From Sulfidibacterium sp964473395 (GTDB lineage Bacteria > Bacteroidota > Bacteroidia > Bacteroidales > F082): DNA of 54,062 nucleotides. The notes below the pieces were generated by a model that was not told where the DNA came from, searched no databases, and saw nothing but the letters and a program-made list of their open reading frames with translations. This document shows positions 37,019 through 46,100 of the stretch, one piece after another (positions within the stretch are counted from its first letter, which is position 1; the number at the start of each line of letters is the position of its first letter). Both the position numbers and the translations under genes were made by a program. The stretch is from positions 1 to 54,062 of the forward strand of contig CAYYOW010000003.1 in assembly GCA_964473395.1 (NCBI GenBank), given 5' to 3'.

Positions 37019-40000
37019 ATGCCTACAAACAAATCCCGCCGTTATCTGAATCTGCTGGAAGCGATGAGTAAAATCAACCATATTATCCGGCAAAACAGAA
37101 ATGTGGAAAGTACGTTAAAGCTGATTGTTGAGATTCTGTCGAAACAGGAACAACTAATTCATTTTGACTTTTTCAGAATTACATACGATAATCAGGAATA
37201 TAGAGTGAAAGGCAGCGGAAAGGTGAAAGCGGCTTCGTGTGACGACATTTATTTCTTTACACATTTGGGGAAAAGGGGTTCTCTGCATTATTGCACGCTT
37301 GAAGATGATGCAGAAGTTGAGTACGACAGCAAAAATCAGAAGTACTTTCTGAAGAGCCTGGTAAATATCATCCGGCGTTACCTGAACAAAATGGAACGAA
37401 TGCAGCAACCCCTGGAGCCGGAAAAAGAGGCCTCTGAAAGTGGGGAGTTGAAGAGAGGCATCATCAGCAGCCGGTTTTTGCAACGTTTCCTAAACAAAAA
37501 CACACACACCCGTGATGTTTATCACGATTTAATGCCTTTTAAAGTCAGGGAAATTCTTTTGATATCAAGCCTTTACGATGCCTATGCCATTGAAAGGGAA
37601 GGGCGTTTTTCGGAGCACATGTTGGGACAATATGGTCAGCTGAACCTCACCTCTATTCCCCGTATTACCGGGACATCGTCGGTTGAGCAGGCCTTTGATA
37701 TATTAAAAAGGCGTCATTTCGATCAAATCATTTACATGGTGGGTGTTGATAAAAAGACGCCGATTATTGCCAGCCAGCGTATTAAGGAGAAATATCCGTA
37801 TATCCCCATTTTTCTTCTATTGAACAACAACAACGATGCGGAATATTTCAGGAGCGAGCAGATGAAATTACGTTTTATTGACCATGTTTTTTCATGGAAC
37901 GGGGACAGTAATATTTTTTTCTCGATGATTAAATTACTTGAGGATCAGATGAATGTTGAGAATGATACGCGCCGCGGCAAAGTCAGGGTTATCCTTCTGG
38001 CAGAAGACTCTCCGATATACTCCTCACGTTATCTTTCTTTTCTGTACCGTGTGCTGATGGAGCAAACCAAGCGTATTATTGATGATGTGAGCACAGACGA
38101 ACTGTACAAAGTGCTGCGTATGCGTGCCCGCCCCAAGATACTGTTTGCTCCATCGTTTGAGCAGGCTGTGGATATCATCGACAAATACAAGGATTACCTG
38201 CTATGCCTGATCACCGATGTGAAATATGAACGCCATGGCAAAGTGAACGACAATGCCGGTGTGGAACTACTCGATTATGCCCGTAAAGAGCTGAAGAACC
38301 TGCCCGTAATTATGCAATCGGCCGACCCCTCCTACGCAGCGGTAGCTAAGAAATACAACTCACTTTTTATTGATAAAAATTCAGAGACACTGTACGAAGA
38401 TTTTCAGGATTTCATAACAAACTACCTGGGATTTGGCGATTTTATTTTCAAAGACAGCCAGGGAAATGCTATTGCAAAGGCGGCAAATATTCGTGAATTC
38501 GAACAGCAGTTGTATAACATTCCTGATGACTCGCTGTTGTTTCACGCCAACCGCAACCACTTTTCCATGTGGCTTATGGCACGGCAGGAAATTAAAGCGG
38601 CAAATTTTATCAATCCCAAACAGGTGAGCGACTACAAAAACGTTGTAGAACTGAGGAAAGCTTTGATAGCAATGATTAAAGAACATCGCGATGAAGCCGA
38701 AAGCGGAAACCTCATACCTTTTGAGCCGGATATAAACCTAAGCCCTGATAATCTATACACACTGGAAGATGGTTCGTTAGGTGGCAAAGGGCGCGGGCTG
38801 GCTTTCATCAATGCGCTGATTCACAACTTCAACTTTTCACGTTATGTTCCCGATATTAAGATAAAAACACCACTAACTTTTATCATAGGCACCAAGGAGT
38901 TTGAGGAATTTATCGCTAAAGGCAAACTAAACAAACTTGCACTTTTTGAGAACGATACAATAAAAATCAAACGCGCTTTCCTTGATACAGAACTCTCTGA
39001 GGATCTGTCGGAGAAGTTAGAGTCTATTTTACGACATATTAAAAACCCCATTGCGGTACGCTCTTCGAGTCTTTTTGAAGATTCGCTCTCACTACCCTTT
39101 GCCGGTATCTTTGAAACCTATATTCTCCCCAACAGCCACGACGATTTCACCGTACGGCACAAACAACTCGGAGATGCGGTAAAGTTGGTATATGCTTCGC
39201 TTTATTCCACCATTTCGAAAGGTTATGCTAAAGCCATCAATTACAAGCTTGAAGATGAACGCATGGCCGTGGTTATTGAAGAGGTGGTAGGCAACCGGTA
39301 TGACAATCTTTATTATCCACACGTTAGCGGCGTGGCTCAATCTTACAACTATTATCCTTTTGCCCACATGAAACCTGAGGAAGGCTTTGCCATTGCCGCG
39401 GTAGGGTTGGGAAACTACGTGGTTGAAGGCAATCGTGCATACCGGTTTTCGCCAAAATATCCCGGCGTGGAAATCAATTCACCAAAGGACCAGTTTAAAA
39501 ACTCTCAGGTAACATTCTATGCTGTGGATTTAAACAAAAAAGATTTGGATTTGATGGAAGGTGAGGATGCAGGGCTAACCCTCGAAGACATTGGCGTTGC
39601 GGAAGAGCAGGGATCACTAAAACATTGTGCTTCTGTTTACGATCCCGATAACAACACCATTTATCCAGGTCTCATCAGGCCTGGGCCACGTATTATCAAC
39701 TTCGCCAACATACTGAAATACAACTACATTCCTTTGGCAAAGACTTTGAGTGTATTGCTCGAACTGGGAAAAGAAGCCATGGGCACAGCAGTGGAAATGG
39801 AATATGCCGTTGACCTGAACCGCAACGAGGAAGGCAAAGCCACTTTTTATATTTTGCAAATAAAACCCCTCATCTCGCAGGCTGCAGATTGCGAAGTGGA
39901 TATGGACAAAATAATGGTTGAAGACATACTGCTTTATACGAAGGTAGGCATGGGAAACGGACTGATTGATAACATTCAGGATGTCATTTATGTTGATCCG

Positions 40001-40426
40001 GAGAAATTTGACAAATCAAAAACTGAAGAGATGGGACTGGAAGCGGAGGCGTTTAACAAAACCATGGTGAATGAGAGCAGGCATTACATCCTTATCGGCC
40101 CGGGACGCTGGGGTACCCGCGACAAGTGGATTGGTATTCCAGTGCGATGGGCACAAATTTCCAATGCCAAAGTTATGGTAGAAACCAGCTTACTGAACTT
40201 CCCCCTGGATGCCTCCTCAGGTTCTCACTTTTTCCATAATGTCACCAGCATGAACGTAGGCTATTTCACCATCCAACCCGAAATTCGCGACAACAGGCTG
40301 AACTACGAGATGCTTAGAAAACAGGAGATTGTTGAAGAGGGAAAATATTTCCGGCATGTTCGTTTTCGCCAGTCGTTGAAAGTAAAAATGGACGGAAAAA
40401 ACAGGATTTATGTGATCTATAAATAA
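37019..40426 (+). CDS. Receiver-like/PEP-synthase-ATP-grasp fusion protein
   Basis: The protein has 1135 residues from ATG 37019. In order: a GAF-like or helical region (1-130); a receiver-like fold lacking the phospho-Asp (about 165-300); a second receiver-like fold with LLAEDSP (about 326-332) and a candidate phospho-Asp in LITDVKYE (about D400); then a pyruvate phosphate dikinase/PEP synthase N-terminal ATP-binding domain (about 580-1000, AVRSSSLFEDSLSLPFAG near 678). A conserved tail follows (GPGRWGTRDKW near 1026). I find no swivelling phospho-His domain (TSHxA motif) and no TIM barrel, so it is not a complete PEP synthase. It stands alone. Confidence 0.8.
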   Translation: MPTNKSRRYLNLLEAMSKINHIIRQNRNVESTLKLIVEILSKQEQLIHFDFFRITYDNQEYRVKGSGKVKAASCDDIYFFTHLGKRGSLHYCTLEDDAEVEYDSKNQKYFLKSLVNIIRRYLNKMERMQQPLEPEKEASESGELKRGIISSRFLQRFLNKNTHTRDVYHDLMPFKVREILLISSLYDAYAIEREGRFSEHMLGQYGQLNLTSIPRITGTSSVEQAFDILKRRHFDQIIYMVGVDKKTPIIASQRIKEKYPYIPIFLLLNNNNDAEYFRSEQMKLRFIDHVFSWNGDSNIFFSMIKLLEDQMNVENDTRRGKVRVILLAEDSPIYSSRYLSFLYRVLMEQTKRIIDDVSTDELYKVLRMRARPKILFAPSFEQAVDIIDKYKDYLLCLITDVKYERHGKVNDNAGVELLDYARKELKNLPVIMQSADPSYAAVAKKYNSLFIDKNSETLYEDFQDFITNYLGFGDFIFKDSQGNAIAKAANIREFEQQLYNIPDDSLLFHANRNHFSMWLMARQEIKAANFINPKQVSDYKNVVELRKALIAMIKEHRDEAESGNLIPFEPDINLSPDNLYTLEDGSLGGKGRGLAFINALIHNFNFSRYVPDIKIKTPLTFIIGTKEFEEFIAKGKLNKLALFENDTIKIKRAFLDTELSEDLSEKLESILRHIKNPIAVRSSSLFEDSLSLPFAGIFETYILPNSHDDFTVRHKQLGDAVKLVYASLYSTISKGYAKAINYKLEDERMAVVIEEVVGNRYDNLYYPHVSGVAQSYNYYPFAHMKPEEGFAIAAVGLGNYVVEGNRAYRFSPKYPGVEINSPKDQFKNSQVTFYAVDLNKKDLDLMEGEDAGLTLEDIGVAEEQGSLKHCASVYDPDNNTIYPGLIRPGPRIINFANILKYNYIPLAKTLSVLLELGKEAMGTAVEMEYAVDLNRNEEGKATFYILQIKPLISQAADCEVDMDKIMVEDILLYTKVGMGNGLIDNIQDVIYVDPEKFDKSKTEEMGLEAEAFNKTMVNESRHYILIGPGRWGTRDKWIGIPVRWAQISNAKVMVETSLLNFPLDASSGSHFFHNVTSMNVGYFTIQPEIRDNRLNYEMLRKQEIVEEGKYFRHVRFRQSLKVKMDGKNRIYVIYK

Positions 40427-40442
40427 GCTTTTAGGAAAAGCT
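40426..40442 (+). terminator. Short hairpin after the receiver/PEP-synthase-like gene
   Basis: AGCTTTT and AAAAGCT form a 7-bp stem around AGG, starting on the last base of the stop codon. No T-run follows, so it is a weak terminator at best. Confidence 0.35.
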
Positions 40443-40646
40443 ATCCTCTGATTTCCCGGTATATACAATTAATATATCCTGATTCATATATCCAACACAT
40501 TGGATTAGATTGAATATAAATTGAAAAGGTAATTTACAGATTTTCTGCAATTTGCTAAAAACAAACAATACATAATCGTTCTACACCTCCAATTTTTCTA
40601 AATTTGCGCCTCACAATCAGAGTACCGATGAACTAAAAAAGATCTT

Positions 40647-41483
40647 ATGAACAAAATAGTTGAAATGGAGTTTTTCTCGGAAAATGTTGCCAAAATCGTT
40701 CTGGAAGCTCCTGATATTGCTAACTCTCGTAAAGCCGGCCACTTTGTAATTATCAGGCTGGACGAAAAAGGGGAAAGGATTCCGCTAACCATTGCCGATG
40801 GCGACCCAATAAAAGGAACCATCACTTTGGTCGTGCAGAAGGTAGGTGTTACCTCCGCCAAACTACTTGCTATGAAAGCCGGAGAAGATATTCTGGACGT
40901 AGTGGGGCCTCTGGGACATGCTACCCATATCGAAAATTATGGAACTGTACTTTGTGCCGGTGGTGGTGTGGGTGTTGCCCCTTTGTTGCCCATTGTAAAA
41001 GCCTTGAAAGAAGCTGGTAACAAGGTTATTACCGTTTTGGCAGGTCGTACCAAAGAGCTTATCATTATGGAAGATGAAATGAGAAAATCTTCTAGCGAGG
41101 TCATTATAATGACGGATGATGGCTCTTATGGGAAGAAAGGTCTGGTAACTGCCGGGATGGAAGAAGTTATTCAACGTGAGAAAGTTAACAAAGCCGTGGT
41201 TATCGGTCCTGCCATCATGATGAAGTTCGGAAGCCTGACAACAAAAAAATACAATATTCCTACCGAAGTCAGCCTGAATACGATTATGGTGGACGGGACA
41301 GGAATGTGTGGTGCCTGCCGTGTCTCCGTTGGAGGGAAGACAAAATTTGTCTGTGTGGATGGCCCTGAATTTGATGCTTTTCATGTCGACTGGGACGAAA
41401 TGATGATGCGCATGGGGGCTTATAAAACACAGGAACACGAGGCCTACGAAAAATATTTAAAAACCGTTGAAACTGTTTCATAA
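40647..41483 (+). CDS. nfnA: NfnA-type ferredoxin:NADP oxidoreductase small subunit
   Basis: This 278-residue FAD/NAD(H) and iron-sulfur protein has the ferredoxin reductase fold and LCAGGGVGVAPLLP (about 102-115) for nucleotide binding. The C-terminal [2Fe-2S] region has Asp216, Cys221, Cys224 and Cys236, the one-Asp/three-Cys ligand set reported for Thermotoga NfnA. With NfnB it would form the electron-bifurcating NADH-dependent reduced ferredoxin:NADP oxidoreductase; older names are sulfide dehydrogenase or PyrK-like. A TAAATTTG box lies at 40599-40606. The stop overlaps the nfnB start (TAATGG). Confidence 0.88.
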   Translation: MNKIVEMEFFSENVAKIVLEAPDIANSRKAGHFVIIRLDEKGERIPLTIADGDPIKGTITLVVQKVGVTSAKLLAMKAGEDILDVVGPLGHATHIENYGTVLCAGGGVGVAPLLPIVKALKEAGNKVITVLAGRTKELIIMEDEMRKSSSEVIIMTDDGSYGKKGLVTAGMEEVIQREKVNKAVVIGPAIMMKFGSLTTKKYNIPTEVSLNTIMVDGTGMCGACRVSVGGKTKFVCVDGPEFDAFHVDWDEMMMRMGAYKTQEHEAYEKYLKTVETVS

Positions 41484-42973
41484 TGGAAAATATTATAGCT
41501 GAATATATCAAGGAAGGAAGGTCTGAAGCGTGGCGTGCCGAGTTGCGCAAGTCTTTAAAAGCCAAAGAGCGTACAAGTCTCGAACGTGTTCAAATGCCTG
41601 AGCAAAAACCACATGTGAGAAATAAGAATATTATTGAGGTGAACCTCGGTGTGACGGAACAATTGGCTATTGCCGAAGCAAGCCGTTGCCTGGATTGCCC
41701 CCAGCCGACTTGTACCATAGGTTGTCCGGTGGGTATTGACATTCCTAAATTTATTAAGAAAATAGAATCTAAAGATTTCCTCGGTGCAGCTGCTTCTATT
41801 AAAGAAACCAATGCACTCCCGGCAGTTTGTGGTCGTGTTTGTCCTCAGGAAAAACAATGTGAGCTGAACTGCTTCTATACCCAGAAACTTCACAAGCCGC
41901 CTATTGCCATCGGACATTTGGAACGCTTTGCAGCTGATTATGAAAGAGAAAGTGGTAAAATGAATATTCCTGAAACTGCTGAATCCAACGGAGTTAAAAT
42001 CGCTATTGTTGGCTCCGGTCCTTCAGGGCTGGCTGCTGCCGGCGACCTGGCAAAACTCGGGTACGATGTTACTGTTTTCGAGGCTCTTCACGAAATTGGC
42101 GGGGTGTTGAAATACGGTATTCCCGAATTCCGGTTACCCAACGACATTGTGGATGTGGAAATTGAAAATATGCGTAAGATGGGGGTTAAATTCCGCACTA
42201 ACTTTATCGTAGGCAAAACTGCTAATTTTGAAGATCTTCGGGCTCAGGGCTATCAGGCTTTCTTTGTAGGTAGTGGTGCCGGTTTACCCCGTTTCATGAA
42301 CATCCCAGGTGAAAATTACAACGGTATTTTCTCTTCAAACGAGTATCTTACCCGTGTTAACCTTATGAAAGCAGCTCACAACGACTATGACACCCCTGTT
42401 TTTATTGGTAATAATGTTGCTGTCGTTGGCGGAGGAAATACTGCCATGGACTCTGTTCGGACAGCCAAGCGCCTCGGTGCCGAACATGCTATAATTATTT
42501 ACCGCCGCTCTCTCGAGGAGATGCCTGCACGTGTTGAAGAAGTACATCATGCTATGGCCGAGGATATTGAGTTTATGAACTTACACAATCCGGTGGAATA
42601 TTTTGCTGATGAAACCGGCCACGTTAACAAAATGCGTGTCCAAAAGATGAAGTTGGGTGAACCGGATGCTTCCGGACGAAGAAGACCTATTCCCATCGAA
42701 GGTTCCGAATTTGATATTGCGGTAGATACAGTTGTAGTTGCCGTAGGTGTTTCGCCCAACCCCATCGTTCCCAGTAGTCTGAAAGAATTGAAAATGACAG
42801 GATGGGGAACCATTGTGGTGGATAAAGAAACCATGCAGAGTTCCATTCCCGATATTTTTGCCGGAGGCGATATTGTTCGTGGTGGAGCCACTGTAATTCT
42901 GGCTATGGGCGACGGACGTAAGGCTGCTGCAGGTATTAATAGCTATATCCGTGAAAAGGTGAAAGCCAATTAA
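41483..42973 (+). CDS. nfnB: NfnB-type large subunit (glutamate synthase small-chain family)
   Basis: The 496-residue flavoprotein has eight N-terminal cysteines for two [4Fe-4S] clusters (C69, 72, 77, 81 and C116, 120, 126, 130), an FAD motif GSGPSGLAA at 177-185, and an NADP-binding VVGGGNTAMD near 314-323. Alone it could be read as the glutamate synthase small chain, but no gltB large subunit is nearby and it overlaps nfnA by one base, so NfnAB is the better call. The role would be moving electrons between NADH, ferredoxin and NADPH in an anaerobe. Confidence 0.88.
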   Translation: MENIIAEYIKEGRSEAWRAELRKSLKAKERTSLERVQMPEQKPHVRNKNIIEVNLGVTEQLAIAEASRCLDCPQPTCTIGCPVGIDIPKFIKKIESKDFLGAAASIKETNALPAVCGRVCPQEKQCELNCFYTQKLHKPPIAIGHLERFAADYERESGKMNIPETAESNGVKIAIVGSGPSGLAAAGDLAKLGYDVTVFEALHEIGGVLKYGIPEFRLPNDIVDVEIENMRKMGVKFRTNFIVGKTANFEDLRAQGYQAFFVGSGAGLPRFMNIPGENYNGIFSSNEYLTRVNLMKAAHNDYDTPVFIGNNVAVVGGGNTAMDSVRTAKRLGAEHAIIIYRRSLEEMPARVEEVHHAMAEDIEFMNLHNPVEYFADETGHVNKMRVQKMKLGEPDASGRRRPIPIEGSEFDIAVDTVVVAVGVSPNPIVPSSLKELKMTGWGTIVVDKETMQSSIPDIFAGGDIVRGGATVILAMGDGRKAAAGINSYIREKVKAN

Positions 42974-43062
42974 CATGATGAACCGGAAAGGCTTGCTCTT
43001 TTGCCGGCTTTCTCTGTTTCAATTAAATTTCATATATTCGAAAACAATAAAATAAACATATC

Positions 43063-44061
43063 ATGGCAGACTTAAGCACAAAGTATCTCGGACTTACTCT
43101 CAGAAATCCTATTGTCATTGGTAGCTCCGGATTAACCAATTCCGTAAAGGAAATTGTAGAACTCGACAAAAACGGTGCGGGGGCTGTTGTCTTGAAATCT
43201 ATTTTTGAAGAACAAATCCTACTACAAGCCGAATACAGCATCAAAAAAGCTGTTGCCGATGAAATGATGTACACTGATTTTTCGGAAACACTCGATTATA
43301 TTGATGTTCATATCAAAGAAAATGAATTGGGAAGTTACCTGGCTCTTATCCATGATGTTAAAAGCAAAGTAGATATTCCTGTAATTGCCAGTATTAATGC
43401 CATTACGTCTCACGAATGGATATCTTTTGCTAAGCGTATTGAAGAAGCCGGAGCAGATGCTATTGAGCTGAATATCTTTCTTATGCCGTTTAATCTGGAC
43501 AAAGGCTGTGAAGAAAATGAGCAGGCTTATTACGATATTCTCAAAAAAGTAAAACACCAGGTTAATATCCCGGTTTCGGTTAAAATAAGCCCATACTTCT
43601 CCAACCTCGGCAAAGTGGTGAAAAATTTGGAGGCTAACGGCGCCGATGGTGTTGTCCTGTTTAATCGTTTTTCCACTCCCGACATCGACATTCAGAAGAT
43701 GAAAGTAATCCACGGCGATATTTTAAGCCATGCTTCTGATATGGCCAATTCTTTACGCTGGATTGCCATTCTGGCCAAAAGAGTAAACCTGAGCCTGGCA
43801 GCATCCACCGGCGTTCACGATGGCGAAGCCGTTGTAAAACAAATACTGGCCGGTGCTACCGTTACCCAACTCGCCTCAACCATATACAAACACGGCTCCT
43901 CCTACATTCTGGATGTTATCAAATTTGTAGATGACTGGATGGAAAGTAAAGGTTTCAACTATATCGATCAGGTTCGCGGCAGACTCAGCCAGGAGACTAC
44001 CGAAAATCCAAATGCTTATGAGCGTATGCAGTTTATGAAATATTTTGGGGATATTAAATAG
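43063..44061 (+). CDS. Dihydroorotate dehydrogenase-like flavoprotein without the catalytic cysteine
   Basis: The 332-residue TIM-barrel protein resembles class 1 dihydroorotate dehydrogenases (VIGSSGLTNSVKEI near 18-31, VSVKISPYFSNLGK near 171-184). The family's catalytic ELNxSCPN loop reads ELNIFLMP (135-142), with Leu140 where the Cys base should be. It is therefore unlikely to be PyrD. It lies 90 bp after nfnB and may be on the same transcript, which suggests an FMN enzyme fed by or feeding pyridine nucleotides. A strong terminator follows. Confidence 0.8.
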   Translation: MADLSTKYLGLTLRNPIVIGSSGLTNSVKEIVELDKNGAGAVVLKSIFEEQILLQAEYSIKKAVADEMMYTDFSETLDYIDVHIKENELGSYLALIHDVKSKVDIPVIASINAITSHEWISFAKRIEEAGADAIELNIFLMPFNLDKGCEENEQAYYDILKKVKHQVNIPVSVKISPYFSNLGKVVKNLEANGADGVVLFNRFSTPDIDIQKMKVIHGDILSHASDMANSLRWIAILAKRVNLSLAASTGVHDGEAVVKQILAGATVTQLASTIYKHGSSYILDVIKFVDDWMESKGFNYIDQVRGRLSQETTENPNAYERMQFMKYFGDIK

Positions 44062-44078
44062 TAACATACTGGTTCACT

Positions 44079-44110
44079 AAAAAAAGCTGCCTGAAAGAGC
44101 AGCTTTTTTT
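44079..44110 (+). terminator. Rho-independent terminator after the DHOD-like gene
   Basis: A 12-bp stem (44079-44090 with 44099-44110), core AGCTGC and GCAGCT, closes with a run of seven T. It ends the nfnA-nfnB-DHOD-like stretch. Confidence 0.9.
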
Positions 44111-44248
44111 ATTGGGGAAATTTGTAATCATCTTTAAAAAACTTGTTAAAAGCCTTTCTTTTTGCTGCAAATTTGTTTACTTTTGGGGGAGATGAAAATA
44201 GACAGAATGCAAAAGTTAGTTACATAACAGCAACCAAAGTAAGGCACC

Positions 44249-45547
44249 ATGAAAATAACATTTTTCCAAAATAGTTTTTTTGCCGGTCTCTTAACAATTT
44301 TACTTTTCTTTTCGTTGAATGTAAAAGCTGATTCTCCGGTAAACGCTGTTACCGATAGCACACAATATACTGCTGTGCGGGGTACGATTATAAATAGTGA
44401 AACTCACCAACCTGTAGTTTTTTCTTCCGTCTTCATCGAAGGCACCCGTATTGGAACCGTTTCTAACTCCAACGGGAAGTTTCTGATTAAAATCCCAATA
44501 AAATATAGACATAAAAGACTGGGGTTTAGTAGTATTGGATACAAAACTAATTTCGTTCCGGTTACAAACCTGAACAAAATAAGCAACAAAGTTTATCTTT
44601 CACCAGCCATTATCCCCATAAAAGAGGTGGTTATCCGACACCTGGATGCAGTTCATCTTCTGGGGGCAGCAGTGGATAGAATTCCGGAAAACTACGCGGA
44701 CAAGCCGGTTATGATGACAGGTTTTTACAGGGAGTCTATCCGGAAAAACAGAAGATATCTCTCGGTAGCAGAAGCCATATTGAATATCTACAAAGGTGCG
44801 TATGGCAGAAATACTTTGAATAACGACCGGGTTACTATTTACAAAGGACGTAAAGCCCAGTACGCCAAAAACAGGGATACTCTTGCCGTAAAGTTTCAGG
44901 GCGGCCCGCTGAGTCTTTCTTATCTTGATATTGTCAAAAACAATGGCGACATATTAACAAAAGAGATGTACCCCTATTACAACTATCACATTGATGGAGT
45001 CATCATGATGAATAACCGCGAAACCTATGTCATCAGTTTCGACCAGAAAGACACGGTTCAATTGCCTCTTTTCAAAGGAAAAATCTATCTCGATGCACAG
45101 GATCTTGCCGTGGCCGGTCTTAAAGTGGAAGTCAGTCCCAAGCAAATTGAAAAAGCGCTGAGTTATGTGATCCGGAAAAAACCTGCCGGGCTGAAAGCAC
45201 AATTACTTGGAGTCCATATCATGGTGAAATACAGAAAGATTGGTAGCAAATGGTATTTAAACTACCTGCGCAATGAAACTGATCTGAAATTTAAATGGAA
45301 GAAAAAACTTTTCCACTCCGATTACACAATTACCGCTGAGACAGCCATCACCAATATTGATACTAAGAATGTGGTAAAGCCAAAATACAGCGAACGGTTT
45401 AAACCCAACGAGATCTTCTCTGAAAAGGTAAGCAATTTTACTGATCCTGACTTCTGGGGCGCCTCCAACGTTATTGAGCCCGAAGTGTCTATTCAAACTG
45501 CTTTCAAGAAAATCAGCAGGAAGCTGAAGAGGAGACACCAGCCCTGA
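44249..45547 (+). CDS. Secreted protein with carboxypeptidase-regulatory-like domain (DUF5686-like start)
   Basis: The product has 432 residues with a signal peptide (about 1-28). A carboxypeptidase-regulatory-like beta domain follows (about 42-125, VRGTIINSETHQPVVFSSVF). The rest (about 130-430) has the strand-rich texture seen after such domains in Bacteroidota surface proteins, with MTGFYRESIRKNRRYLSVAEA near 152-172. There is no TonB plug or long barrel. It probably sits at the cell surface or periplasm. Preceded by the terminator at 44079-44110, it has its own promoter. Confidence 0.75.
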   Translation: MKITFFQNSFFAGLLTILLFFSLNVKADSPVNAVTDSTQYTAVRGTIINSETHQPVVFSSVFIEGTRIGTVSNSNGKFLIKIPIKYRHKRLGFSSIGYKTNFVPVTNLNKISNKVYLSPAIIPIKEVVIRHLDAVHLLGAAVDRIPENYADKPVMMTGFYRESIRKNRRYLSVAEAILNIYKGAYGRNTLNNDRVTIYKGRKAQYAKNRDTLAVKFQGGPLSLSYLDIVKNNGDILTKEMYPYYNYHIDGVIMMNNRETYVISFDQKDTVQLPLFKGKIYLDAQDLAVAGLKVEVSPKQIEKALSYVIRKKPAGLKAQLLGVHIMVKYRKIGSKWYLNYLRNETDLKFKWKKKLFHSDYTITAETAITNIDTKNVVKPKYSERFKPNEIFSEKVSNFTDPDFWGASNVIEPEVSIQTAFKKISRKLKRRHQP

Positions 45548-45561
45548 AATAGTATTTATTA

Positions 45562-45602
45562 ACCTGAGTTCGATATAAGATTTATCTCACAGAAAGCCAA
45601 TA
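45562..45602 (+). repeat. Dispersed intergenic repeat, copy 3
   Basis: This 41-bp element begins ACCTGAGTTCGATATAAG and ends CAGAAAGCCAATA. It differs from 1581-1621 at two positions. It lies between convergent genes ending at 45547 and 45637. An imperfect hairpin (ACCAA/TTGGT arms) follows it directly. Confidence 0.75.
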
Positions 45603-45636
45603 CCAAACCTGCCGGTAAAAACGGGCTTGGTGTCTT

Positions 45637-45999
45637 CTATTTTTTATCCTTTTGAACCCGGCTCGCTCTTGACAGATAAGTTGTATCGCCATGCGGGTTT
45701 TTCACATATTCGGATTTATAGCCCGTCATAACAATCTGCACGTAAAGATCTGGACAGCTTCCGGTACATACCTGCGGATTGCTGTAAACATAATAGCTAC
45801 CGCCGGAATCAGTTTCGGTGTGCATCTGAAAAGTGTCCGGCGACGGATTATCGAGATACGCACTAATGGATACACCTTTCAGCGGCAACCCCGAGTCTTT
45901 GGCCATCACAATGCCATTACCCGAAATGGTTTTCTGACACGAAGAGGCAAAAAGCACTATCAAAGAACCTAAAATCCATAAGGGGACACGTGAAATCAT
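45637..45999 (-). CDS. Small lipoprotein with carboxypeptidase-regulatory-like fold
   Basis: The 120-residue product has a lipoprotein signal with lipobox ASSC (Cys21). The mature part (ISGNGIVMAKDSGLPLKGVSI, then TDSGGSYYVYS and VQIVMTGYKSEYV) has the beta-sandwich pattern of carboxypeptidase-regulatory or prealbumin-like domains, with two cysteines (CTGSC) that could form a disulfide. It would be membrane-anchored and exposed outside the cytosol. Function unknown. It appears to be a single gene. Confidence 0.7.
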   Translation of the reverse strand: MISRVPLWILGSLIVLFASSCQKTISGNGIVMAKDSGLPLKGVSISAYLDNPSPDTFQMHTETDSGGSYYVYSNPQVCTGSCPDLYVQIVMTGYKSEYVKNPHGDTTYLSRASRVQKDKK

Positions 46000-46100
46000 A
46001 CTGTTAATTTTTTTTCCAAAGATATAAAAAGCCTATGAGACAGAAGGTCGCTTTCCGCTTTTTTCCTATCTTGCAGAAAAAACTTAATTTACATAAGCCA

